Below, piece by piece: positions 12,522 through 34,900 of a DNA stretch of 64,000 nt (position 1 is its first letter; each line of letters starts with the position of its first letter). A program made the position numbers and the translations under genes. Below the pieces are notes generated by a model. The model worked only from the letters and a program-made list of their open reading frames with translations. It was not told where the DNA came from and did not search any database. The DNA is from Nissolia schottii (Eukaryota > Streptophyta > Magnoliopsida > Fabales > Fabaceae): NCBI GenBank assembly GCA_003254905.1, contig QANU01006985.1, positions 360,125-424,124 on the forward strand. Direction: 5' to 3'.

Positions 12522-14290
12522 TCAAAGGTCCTTGATGCTGTCGGTATCAGGGTCATAATATTTTTTAAGAGACAGCATACCCAAATCAACCTTAGGAGCA
12601 AGGTGCTTAACTTAGTCCATCACAGAATCAAACGCCGCATCCATGACATCCTTCAATAAATTCAGGCAAGCATCATACTTCTTCTTTGCCTCCTCACACT
12701 CCTTCTTCATCTACGTGGTCTCAGATGCCTTCTCCTTGGCCAAAGCCGCATCCCTCCCTACATCTGCCTCAAGCTTCAGCGTCTTCTCCTTGGAAATAGT
12801 CAACTACGCTCTCAGCTTTCGAACCTCCTCCTCCACCAACCCTTTCTCCGCAGAAAGCTGACTTACATTCTCCTTCAGTTTCGCAACCTCTCAGTAGAGA
12901 TTTTCCGTCACTGCGAAATCCAGACGGGTGTTGAAGGCATACTTTAGCAAACCCGTTGTCTTTCCCAACAGACGAAAGCTACGAGCAAAGGCTTCATTCG
13001 AGGACACATCCCCAGATGACCCTTCGTTTCTTCAAACAAGTAGCTCCCCTCAATAATCTCTAGGAAGTTCAAGCTCTTTAGCCATGCCTGAGCAAGGACA
13101 TTGGAGATATGCCCATATTCCTTGAGAGAAGTACCTGCATAGGCACGCTTTCTCTGTAGAGGATTTCTCTCCTTCGCAATAGACTGCGTAGGTGATATTT
13201 CCACAGGAATCGGAGAAGCAGGAGTCTCTGCGGCCCTTCTACCCCTTAACTCCTCGTTCGCGGAGGCATTCAGACGTCTCCTCAACTCCCTAAGCTTCTC
13301 CTGAAACATCATGCTTCCATGGAGTCAATCACCTAGAATAAAATATTCAACAATCAACATAAGAACTTTAGAAAAACAACAGATAATAAGATGAACAACA
13401 ACCGCTACCTAAACTATGCTTCGCATCTAGTCTCTCACAATATCCCTCATATTCATGGGTTCATCCCTGGCTAAAGCAACAAAAAATTCTCTCTCAATCA
13501 GCTCCTCCTCGGATAAAACATTTGGGCGCTCGTGGTAGATATTTCTGTTCCAATAACAAGAGATCCCTACCACGATTTTTGGTCCTCCTCCTAGAACGCA
13601 GTCAACCCTAGAGCAGCAAACACCTTAAAGTACTTTCACTTAAACTCCTAGTATGACTCTTCCCACCTACTGAAAATCCTCATCCCGGACACACCCTTGA
13701 AAGTGTGTCGGCTCTTATATTTAGATCGGGTCCCTGGAATAATTCCCCAGTAGGGTTGGTCAAAGTGAACAAACTCAAGAAAGTCTTCGGCAGGGGCTCC
13801 ACTCCAAACACCTCGCAGACCACCTCAAATCCATGGATCATAGCCCATCTGTTGGGATTAAGTTCGGTGGGACTGAAGGCACATAGTTGTATTAACTCCC
13901 GTTCAAAGATGGTAAAGGGAAGCCTAACATGCAGATGTGTGAAAAATACGTCATACATCCATAGAAAATAGGGGGTGTTACTATGCCTTAGCATACATAC
14001 CCTCTCATTCGCAGAGGCAATCTTTAGCCTATACTCATGGTCTTCCACCCTCTCCTCCGTCAGCTCCAACCCCACACTTAAACAACTAATGTCTTCCTCC
14101 TTAATAATGGAAGGAACAGCGAACGCCTCCGGGTCTATCCACCAGTAGGTCAAGCATTCGTGGGACCCTCGTAAAGGACGTGACTCCTTCAATTTTTGGA
14201 AAGTCTTTTTCAACCTCCCTATGAGTTTAGAAGCCTCAAACTACTGAAAAAGAAAAATCAAACCAAGCTCAACCCACTATGGTAAAATCC
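12522..14290 (-). pseudogene. Antisense ORF of the Tat element (gypsy-type transposon protein)
   Basis: On the strand opposite to gag-pol. A possible splice acceptor (TTTTTCTTTTTCAG) lies near 14250-14265. The best-preserved part is 14213-13680 (177 codons without a stop), with YDVFFTHLHVRLPFTIFERE, LNPNRWAMIHGFEVVCEVFG and KTFLSLFTLT; this matches the domain annotated in plants as putative gypsy-type transposon protein (Pfam PF04195, by memory). It continues with WEESY, YFKVFAALG, LREFFVALARDEPMN, then 13312-12944 (MMFQEKLRELRRRLNASANE), a coiled-coil stretch about 12860-12640, and a C-terminus LSLKKYYDPDTDSIKDL ending at a stop at 12524-12522. A few stops interrupt it. Function unknown; such antisense ORFs are known from Retand, RIRE2 and Grande-type elements. 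Confidence 0.75.
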
Positions 14291-14957
14291 CTAAATAGAC
14301 ACAAAAATCCCAATCCACTTCTCACCATCTACAAAGAACAACAGAGGAAATATACCAGAATGCTCACAACAACTAGAAATCAAGTGTAAAAGCCACAAGC
14401 AGTGAAGCTAACAAAAACCTCGCAGATACGCGAAAAATGAAAGAAGAACTTACCTGGTTATCCTTGAAAGAAAATGGTAATGGTAGAACAATAACAGAAC
14501 CTCACAGATAAAGATGCTCCTAACGAAATCCGAAGGAACCACAGAACAGGGAATAGAAACGGTGAAAGAAAGAAGCGAAGAAGCGAAAGAGCTCTGAGAT
14601 TGTGAAACAAACAGATGACAATCGAAGAGAGAGAGAAACGTACAGTTAAAAAATTGTAGCTCCGAAATTTAAAACTGTAGGGTAGTGCAAAGGTGTCCCT
14701 CCAAAGTCATCATTGTACGTCTTGAGACACCCATCCTTGGGAAACCAAAACGCCACCCTACGGTACACGTGGCATCACAAGAGAGAATTATTTTTCCCTG
14801 ACGTCAATACGTCACATCGCATGACCTCTGAAGGAAAAAACCCATTAACCGCCACAATCCATTAGCAAATGCTCCACGAAAAAAATTCACAACAAAAAGG
14901 CACATCTCCAACTCAAATCGTGGAGCTTCACTCCACACTCCGAGCTAGAGGCGCTCC

Positions 14958-15348
14958 TATTATGGATTGGGCCCTAAAGACCCATCCAAGAACCCGTATC
15001 CAAGGGTCCAGGGAATTGCCTGACCCAAACAAGCTCCCCCTATAAACATTCAGAGAGATCCCCAGACCGTGACACTCTTCCCCCAACGAACATCACTCCA
15101 TGGACATCGGAGACAAATCCGAAAAAGAAAGTCCCGGGTCACGGCAGTCACGGTTCCCACCTAGGTATTTAAGCCAAAGTGGCACACCAAGTACGATCTA
15201 GAACCCCTTTCCCCTTGACTTTGCCATATTATTCTACCTTCACTTACTTAAGCGTCGAAGTCCTTGTAGGTACCCACTCCGGCACCCTCGAACTCGCAAA
15301 GGAGCTCCAAGATCCAAAACTGTATTGATGACCTAACCCATCGGTACA
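14958..15348 (+). repeat. Right (3') LTR of the Tat gypsy element
   Basis: 391 bp homologous to 6162-6552, beginning TATTATGG (a decayed TG) and ending GGTACA. Followed by ATGAC, the partner of ATAAC before the left LTR. Confidence 0.92.
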
Positions 15349-15610
15349 ATGACTTTCCTACTTTATATTGCAAATAGAATATTCATCTAGATTCAATGGT
15401 ATTGTAAATCTAGAGTGAGTTATTCTACCACCAGGAAATAGTAAAATCACTTGACGCTACAATTTTACCTTTGAATCTAAGAGCATATGTCAAGGTATTC
15501 CAAACAAATGTTTTCCTTATATCTCTATAACCATAAAGAAAAAATACACCTCCACAATCACTTTGCACAACTTCCATTATTTCATTGTAAACACATTTTT
15601 TTATCTATAT
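15349..15610 (-). pseudogene. Helitron/PIF1-like helicase remnant, N-terminal part
   Basis: Minus-strand reading gives EVVQSDCGGVFFLYGYRDIR-KT, WNTLTYALRFKGKIVAS, then PGGR, HSRFTIPLNLDEYS and CNIK. In intact relatives these are the Walker A region (FFLYGYGGTGKT, here damaged to GYRDIRKT) and the LLPGGRTAHSRFKIP region. It continues directly into the helicase remnant at 5270-6161 once the gypsy insertion and its TSD are disregarded. Multiple stops and frameshifts show it is dead. Confidence 0.8.
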
Positions 15611-15880
15611 ATTCTATGTTTTTTTATTTTAATGTTAATTAAATAATTTTTTAAATAGTGATTTTTTTTAAAAAAATGATTACCCATAAAAGTTCACTGG
15701 GGGTATAATAACATATGATTTTTATAACATTTTGCGAAGCTTAAAATAATAAGAAAATTCAATCTGATTAATGGTGATTGGAAATATGTTATCGTGTATT
15801 TTTCCATCCCCCCCCCCCCCTTGTATTTACCATGTTCACCGTGTGCGCTTGCAGACAATAACAAATCAAACCAAAGACCA
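15611..15880. other. AT-rich spacer with a poly-C run
   Basis: AT-rich DNA between the helicase relic and the TADA upstream region, including a run of C near 15809-15821. No gene seen. Confidence 0.5.
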
Positions 15881-16372
15881 ACGGAATCCATTCACAACAA
15901 CACTCTTTCTACTTTCCCAACCTCATCTCATAGTTCCAACCCCACCACACATGCAAATCGCAACTCTGGTGAGTGTTTTGAATACAAACAGAGATACCCA
16001 TCACGGTTCAGGGTCTCCAATCTCCATTCTCTCTCGCCTCTCTTAAAAACCCACGCTCTTTGTCAGGTACACACCCCTTATATCGCATTTCATGCACTTT
16101 CATTGTTTTTTTCTTCCCTTTTACTGCCTTACACAATGATTCAATTGTTCATAGACCTGGAACCTCAAACTAGGGATTGATGAAAAATATAATGGTTTGT
16201 TATATTACAGAATATGAAAATAGGATTCTAAATTTGAAGGGGAAAAATGATTTTTCTGCGCTGATTCATGACTGATTAGTAACCTAAAGATTGTAACATA
16301 ACTAATAACACAAGCACCCGGATCGCTGCGTGGATGGAGAGCGTTTTAAAAGACTTTTTGGGTGCGTTTAGA

Positions 16373-16567
16373 GCTTGTTTGGATTTTTTTTTTTTTAAAA
16401 TTATATATATATATATATTTAAAAAAGTAGTTATTTTATAATAAAAAAGATACTTTTATAATTTTAAGAGTGTTTGGATACAACTTAAAATGTTTATTTT
16501 TATATGTTTTACTTAAAAAAAAGCTCTACTAAAAAGGCACTTTTATTATAAGCCAATCCAAACAAGC
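16373..16567. mobile_element. Small MITE with 13-bp perfect terminal inverted repeats
   Basis: GCTTGTTTGGATT at 16373-16385 is the exact reverse complement of AATCCAAACAAGC at 16555-16567, with an AT-rich interior including a (TA)n run near 16404-16420. This GCTTGTTTGGA terminus is common in plant MITEs. I could not find a convincing TSD, so the superfamily is open. Confidence 0.6.
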
Positions 16568-16905
16568 CATTCATGTGTCGAACCGAGGCACTTTGCTTTG
16601 CCTGCCCAGAAACTATGTGGGTATAATGGTGTTCATTATGTTGGGCTGAAGTTTGTTGCAGAATCCGGGTTCCAGTTTATGATTTCCAAAGAGATTGTTC
16701 ACTGGACTGGTGTGGACATGGGCATTAGTCTCTGGACTGGTTACCCTTTGATGGGTTTATGGATATAAAATCTCAAATGGGTGAGTTGTTTGTGTTAGAG
16801 GTCCTGCGTAACATTGTGTCGGTCTCTTTAAGAAACTGAAATAGTCATGCCCCATGTTTCTGTGCGCGGAGTTGATGATTCATAGTTGTTTTACTTTGAA
16901 ATGAT

Positions 16906-17005
16906 GTGGCCTTGTGATCTGGTGGTTAAGGTAGATCTCCACTAGTTGGGGTAAGGTTGCTCACATCTGACCCTCTGTGCACCCCTACTTCCCCTCGTGC
17001 ATTTT
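16906..17005 (+). mobile_element. Possible SINE fragment (Au-SINE-like)
   Basis: Includes TGGTGGTTAAGGTAGATCTC, then GTAAGGTTGCTCACATCTGA and CCCTCTGTGCACCCC, resembling from memory the 3' half of plant Au-type SINEs. No clear poly-T or poly-A tail and no TSD were identified. Low confidence. Confidence 0.3.
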
Positions 17006-17876
17006 ATTTGTTATTATGACTGACTTGGTTCAATATGGTGGAATAAAGGGAAGCATTGATTGATGGGACAATAAGAGGAGCGGTGATTTTATTAAGACCC
17101 ATATAAACAAATTCTTTGAGGTTGATGTTCTTTATAGTCATAATATAGTTGTAATGAATTTGCATGTACTGCATATGTAACTTGTGGGATGCTTGTGCCT
17201 TTAAGGCTTCCTTTTTGCTGAGTGAAAGTTATTTTTGGTCCCTCTTGCTTGCTTGTTTTCTAAATGTTGGCTATCATATTTGAGATTGGTGTAATTTGCA
17301 TGAGGTTAGCACATGCCTTTTGCCCTTTTCTCCTAATTGTGCTCTAGAAAATATTGACAGCACAAAATGGTGATATGTTTCCTCTTTAAAGTACATGATG
17401 GGTTTGATTTCATCCTTTTGGGATTGTGTGTTGAATTCATCCTTTTTTGAAACATTCTGTACATTGTTTTCTGTTACTATCTTTTTTGAATTTTTCGTTA
17501 TTTATATGATACTGAAATAATTTCATTTAGTTGCAAATTATGTTAGTCATTGAGATTGTGTTTTAATGAACCATCTATTGGTACAGGTGTTAATGATGAA
17601 AGCAGAGTAAGGTGATTCACCCTGTTAGCTATTCTGGTGGATTGGCTAAGGCTAATATATGCCTTTGGGCTCCTATATCAACACTTAACAGATTATGGCT
17701 TACCACTTATTGGCATTCCTATCTTATCTTGCTTAGTCTACATGAATGAGCATTTCTTGCCTGTGCCATGTGATATGATTTCTCTACTTGCTATAGCTCA
17801 GTCATGATTAAAAGAGCCCACTCTATCATCAGCATACAGTACACTCTCCCACCCTTGGGGAATGACCAATGAAACT

Positions 17877-25925
<8,049 letters not shown>

Positions 25926-25964
25926 AAGAGCTGCTACACATTTTCTCATGTTTTAAATGAGAGA

Positions 25965-25985
25965 GTCTGAATAATAAAAACTTTC
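25965..25985 (+). terminator. Possible TADA polyadenylation signal
   Basis: TGAATAATAAAAACTTTCC follows the TADA stop by about 40 bp and includes an AATAAA-like AATAATAAA stretch. Position fits a plant near-upstream element. Confidence 0.4.
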
Positions 25986-26061
25986 CAAACACGATGGTGG
26001 TCATAATGAAAAGTACAATGTTCAAATTTTCTTTCAAGTCGTGTTCATTCAGCTAAGCTAA

Positions 26062-26114
26062 GCCGGGCTAAATTGTTAACGTGGTTAACCCACCCACACT
26101 TCTTCATGAATTAT
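26062..26114 (+). repeat. 53-bp sequence shared with DWA1 upstream region
   Basis: Matches 4284-4336 at 50 of 53 positions in the same orientation, from GCCGGGCTAAATTGTTAAC to CTTCTTCATGAATTAT. It starts 137 bp after the TADA stop codon. Nature unknown; see findings. Confidence 0.85.
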
Positions 26115-26737
26115 TGGTAGTGTGAAAAACATTTTTTGACCAGCAGATTATCACTTCGTTTGAGTTCTGTTATTGCTACAGCGATTGGTCATGGCTACTA
26201 GTGGTGGATACTGTGAGTGCACTTAAAAAAAGATGTTTTTGACATTTTAGGAGTTTATCACTTCACGTGAACTCAGTCATTGAGAGTAGATTAGTTATTG
26301 TTATCTGTGATAGATACATTTAAAATTATAATTAGATGATAATATAAAATTCTTTTACACTATTAATGGATATGAATTAATTTCATATCTAATTAATGGT
26401 GATTGAAAATTGTATCTATATGCCCTTGCCACTTGAAACAAGCATGTTGATCTTTTCATATATTTGTTTATTTTCTATTCTTTTGTTGGGTTAGGTTTTC
26501 AAGTTCCACTAAGTGACCTGAATACCATACACCACACCTACACACATCACTAATACCACACACCACACCTACACACATCACTACCCTTACAATGTAGTAT
26601 TATTACAATTTACTAGTGAAATAACATAACACACCAACCTAATAAAATGCAAATTTAGACACTACACAGCTGATCTTCATCTTATTTTAATTTCACATTT
26701 TGCAAAGTCTGAATAAAACCTGATCATGCATGTCACA
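26115..26737. other. Intergenic spacer with a 31-bp tandem pair
   Basis: No coding capacity. 26521-26551 and 26552-26582 are two copies of a 31-bp unit beginning AATACCA.ACACCACACC, differing at one base. It is otherwise AT-rich and forms the 3' flank of the peroxidase gene. Confidence 0.6.
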
Positions 26738-30176
<3,439 letters not shown>

Positions 30177-31140
30177 CACGTGCACAAATTAAACTTTATA
30201 TATTACAATGCACAAACATTATGTGTTATTCCGCACAAACTTTAGATATTAAAATTCACATAAATATTTTGGTAAGTGTGTATTTTTCATGTTTTTAATG
30301 TTTGTGCACCCTTGTTCTCAATGTTTATGCAATTACGTTGTTAAAATTTGTACTTTGATGCTCTAGACATTTGTTAACATTGAAATACAATCATACCTAC
30401 AAATATCACACGTGCACAAACTTTATATATTAAAGTACACAAACATTATGTGTTACTTTGCACAAATTTTAGAGATTAAAATTCGTATAAATATTTGGTA
30501 AGTGTGCGTTTTTCATGTTTTTAATTTGCGTGCACCCTCGTTCTCAATGTTTGTACAAATATGTTGTTAAAGTTTGTGCTTTAATGCTATAGACATTTGT
30601 TAATATGAAACACAATCATACCTAGAAACACCACACGTGCACAAATTTTATATATTAAAGTGTATAAACATTATGTGTTACTCTGCACAAACTTTAGATA
30701 TTAAAATTCGCATAAATATTTGGTAAGTGTATGCTTTTCATGTTTTTAATTTTTGTGCACCATCGTTCTCAATATTTGTGCAATGATGTCGTTAAAGTTT
30801 GTGCTTTGATGCTCTAGATCTTTGTTAACATGGAACACAATCATACCTAGAAACACCATACATGCACAAACTTTAAATATTAAAGTACACAAATATTATA
30901 TGTTATACTGCACAAACTTTAGAGATTAAAATTCGCATAAATATTTGGTAAGTGTGCACAAACTTTAAGTATCAGAATGCACAAACATTGTATATATCAA
31001 TGCACAAATTTTACCAATTCTAACATGTATATTTCACAAGAAACCCATATAATACACATAAATTATCAATGCACAAGCTTTATATACTAAAGTGCACAAT
31101 CTTTATGTACTAAAATGCACAAAGTTTATAGATTGAATGC
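30177..31140. repeat. Tandem array of ~225-bp units rich in TGCACAAA
   Basis: Units begin CACGTGCACAAA at 30177, 30409 and 30634, with a diverged form at about 30859, so the spacing is 232, 225 and 225 bp. Each carries several TGCACAAA or CGCACAAA-like words with TTTATATATTAAAGT.CACAAAC, then TTTTTCATGTTTTTAAT and GTTGTTAAAGTTTGTGCTT. The last unit is truncated and runs into an irregular cluster of the same words to 31140. No ORF. Could be transposon subterminal repeats or a small satellite. Confidence 0.8.
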
Positions 31141-31990
31141 ATAGACTTTTTGAACAATTTTGCAAACGATTTCCACCAACACAAAAAGTAGAGGTCATCT
31201 AAAATTTCAGAATTAAATCACATACATGGGTCAAAAAGCAAGGAAAGTTCAAAAGCCTGCAATCAACTGCCAAAACTCTAAAAAAATTACAGTTTAGAAT
31301 CTGAAACATAAATGTGGGCGTTCGTCGTCGAGTGCTTATCGATTTGCTTGATGGTGAGTGCTTTGTCGTCCTTCGTTCAGTGGTCGTTTTAGTGAAATTC
31401 GAATAGAGATGAATAGAGAACGGTGCTGGTTTTGCAAAAGAGATGTGGAGACGCGAACGGTTTCTTTATAGCGTGTATAAACACGCACGTAAAAGGCGAG
31501 TGGGTGAACGTGAGAGACGAAAGTTATTTGGGAGTTATTGTGTGGGCCTAGTCATATAAATACGAAGGTGAATGTATAGTGGATGCTAAGAGGGTGTATA
31601 TGTACGTAGCGGGACTGTATATTATTTTATTAGTTAGTTGTAGAAGATAAGACTAGTTAGTTACTTAGAATTACAAATAAGAGTTTATTCTCATTGTAAA
31701 TCATTAGAAAATTAAGTAATCAAAGAAGTTTTGACACATATAAAGTTTTGAGACTTGAATAAGTCGTGAGGAGTTTAGATACTAGACTCAAATATAGTTC
31801 TATTAATGATTCTCCAAAATTCGAAAATAGTGTTTACAAAACTGCATGATCATAATATAATTGTGGTGAAATTCCCATTCATAAAAATTAGGTACATTGT
31901 AATCTCATCAGGACTGCATCGGGCAAAAATAGGCTGCAATGCTATATTTTATGTTCCAACCACATAAAAATTGTCACAATAATTACAATG
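31141..31990. other. Non-coding DNA downstream of the tandem array
   Basis: Around 31300-31510 it is richer in CG (GTTCGTCGTCGAGTGC, ACACGCACGT) than its surroundings, as in GC-rich ends of some DNA transposons. No terminal repeat or TSD could be fixed. No gene seen. Confidence 0.4.
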
Positions 31991-34900
31991 CACACTACAA
32001 CAACTGCAGTACCGGCAAGCACACCCACAATTTAAAAACTTTACTATGAATCTCAATTTTGTGTACTTTTGCGGCGGTTTTTTAGTGGCGGTTAGCAAGC
32101 GCCAATGTCATCAAGCTTAGTATTTCCCGGCGGTTGGCTTTAGCTGCCGTGATAGATTTGAAATTAACGGCAGTTACGAAGCAATTTGTGGCGACTGTAA
32201 ACAATAATGTTTTGTAACCATTTAGTGCTGGCTATTAAATTCAGTCTTGTCCCCCCGATTTTTTTTTTGTCAGAACTTGGTTTTCTCTCTTTTTCCTCTT
32301 CAACTCACTCACTCAAAATTAGGAGAAGAATGGTTTGAATTCGGGGAATAATTAGCGACGTTGATGTGGGGTTTTAAGGTTGAGTACTTTGAGCTCCTTT
32401 GTTGTATGTTTCTATCTGAATTTTGGGGCTCATTAATGCTTTGTAAACTCTTAATTGTTTTCGTTTATTTTCATTGGATGACTAATATCCTTATTAAACT
32501 AAATGATTATACGCTTTTTTATTTTTTATTTTTTGTGTGTAAAAGAATCGAGAATTTGGTACTAGATTCATCACCAATTTGATAATCTCCCATGTCTCTT
32601 TCCCAAATGAGGTTCGGAGGATTTGCTGATTTTGGTGACCATTTGCTGCTTTTTCTCATATGTGATGTATATTATTAGTTGCTTGTTGAATATTAAAAAT
32701 ATGTTCTAGAATAGAATTTTATTTTTGAATCTATTGACATTGATTTGTCTCTATATTCTGTTTCTTTCTTTAAAAAAAAATTATTCGGAATTCAAGTGTC
32801 ATTTTCATGGTCTAATTGGTTTATCGTTGTTGTGGAATTGGTTGATAAGGAAAAAAGAAAGTAGAGTAGTGCATAGAGTGCTATACTGCTAATTGATCAG
32901 TACTTAGTATTACCGATCTAATAGATGGCTCTAACTATTCCGGAGCATGTGTCTTCATTCTTTAAAATATAGAAATATTTCCAAGTTGTTAGTGCCACAT
33001 AGATTTCTATTTGTCAATTTTTTAACTGTATATTTTTTGTTCTTTCCACATTAATGCTAGAAAAAATAGAGCTGCTGCTAGTACGTAGCACTTCTTTGAG
33101 AATCTGCATTGTAAGTACACATTTTATTTTTCTTCTTATGATACTGCACTTTTACTACAAATACTGACTTGGTTTATGAATTTTATACTACCAAGGTATA
33201 TGAAGAGAAATAGAATAGCATGCACTCTTACTGAAATTAATTACTTTACTTTTTAAAAACTGAACTTGCTAGTAAGTAATAATGACTGTTTGCAGTTTTA
33301 GCATTTTAAATCTTTGCTGGCACTCTAATCTTTTGCCAATATGTCATCTCTTATTAGACTTAGATAAGGAGTGCCCTTTGAAATTCTAGTGCAATTTCTT
33401 ACTTCTCCAGTGATTCTGATCATAGTTGTTAAACTCTCGAGTTAACTCGTAAACTCTTACGGGTTTACGATTTTACTACACAAAACTAGTTAACACTTAT
33501 TTAAACTCTTTTTTAGTAAACTCGTACGAGTTTAAGTAAACTCTCAATTCTACTAGCGAGTTTACGAGTTAAAAATCTACCTACGAGTTTATGAGTGAAA
33601 AATCTACCTACGAGTTTACGAGCTTACCTCAAAATATATAGATTTTGTAACTTTGTTAGATACTTACCTAACTTTGTTTATGTTAGATAATATATATTGA
33701 ATTTATTTAGCTAATTTCATATATTTATTTTAATTGAGCTATGCTTTATTGAACTATAAAATAACATAGATACTAAATAAAGTATGACATAATCACTAAG
33801 TGCCATGCATTAAGGTGTATTTTATGATATTTTTTTATTAATTTAATTTAAGTTAACATTATTCAATTTCAATTATAAATATAATATTTAATCAAGTTTA
33901 GTTCCTAATTATATTGCTTATAACATATTTTTTTAAGTATGTAAACTCATACGAGTTTACGAATCGCATTTACGATTCGAGTTTGCCGAGACTCCACGAG
34001 TTTACTTAAACTCTTGAGTTTGACAACCTTGATTCTGATTACAATCTATCTTGAACCACATCAAATCTTGTCTTCTCTTAGTCTCCATATTCATTCCATG
34101 TGAAAGCATGCAGTGCCTACATTTTATGCTTATTAATTATTATTTTTTAATGGTAACAATTTTAAATATTCATAATCCTTATGTTTTATACTTAGAATTA
34201 AATAGAATTAAATTCTAAGTACATCTTTGCTGGGAGACTTCCGGTGTATTGGTTGGCAAAATAGCGGGATGCAATCCAGAGATAGTAAGAATATGACTTT
34301 ATTGGGAGGTATTTTCTTGAAATATTTGTCTATGCCAATATTAGGATTTATCACTATGTTGCTCAGTAATCCTTGAGTTTCAGTATCTAGTTCACTATGG
34401 TTGTATTTTTCCAGCTTCTGTTTTATTCGTTCAGTACTAGCTATACATGTACTTTTGGTTTTTGTAAATGGCTCTTGACTCTTGCTATGTTTCAATATGT
34501 ATCCTGTTCCTATCTATAAAACCTGTGAAATATAGATTCAGTGCTGTATATAGATTTTTAGATACATCGATGTAAGGACGCATCTAAAACTGAGTGGCAT
34601 TGCATTGATTTTGTTCTGATGGTAACAGGAACGACTTTGAATTACTTTTTGGATGACAAAATCAACAAAGCTGAGATTCTTGACAAAATCAACATAATTC
34701 TTATCATAACATGACTTAATATCTTAAGTGTTTTGTTTTGGAAAAATAAAGGTAGATTAAGATGGTTCCCAAGTAAAAGAGGTGCGTTACAATGAACATC
34801 TTAAGTACTAAGTCTTGTCCTTAACCAGAACATTTCCTTAACATAAGTCTTCTCCAACCATAATATTTTATTAACCATTATCTTCTATTAAGGGTTTAAC

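Larger units (their letters stand above)
6162..15348 (+). mobile_element. Ty3/gypsy LTR retrotransposon, Tat lineage, degenerate
   Basis: A complete but decayed element of 9187 bp. Two LTRs of equal length (391 bp) begin TG (TA in the right copy) and end CA. A PBS-like TGGCGCCGTCTGTGGGGA follows the left LTR almost directly. Gag, protease, RT, RNase H, a second RNase H and integrase follow in that order on the plus strand, then a long reverse-strand ORF before the 3' LTR. Dual RNase H plus an antisense 3' ORF is characteristic of the Tat lineage (Retand/Ogre relatives). Flanks are ATAAC (6157-6161) and ATGAC (15349-15353), a 5-bp TSD with one change. The LTRs differ at roughly 15% of sites by eye, and the sense ORFs carry many stops, so the insertion is old and not autonomous. 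Confidence 0.93.
15880..17876 (+). promoter_or_regulatory. TADA upstream region with possible 5' UTR intron
   Basis: No coding capacity. A pyrimidine-rich leader-like stretch ends TGTCAG|GTACAC at 16066, and a matching acceptor TTGGTACAG lies at 17578-17586. An intron of about 1.5 kb within the 5' UTR (16067-17586) is therefore plausible but unproven. If so, the MITE at 16373 and the SINE-like piece at 16906 lie inside it. No clear TATA box was identified. Confidence 0.35.
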
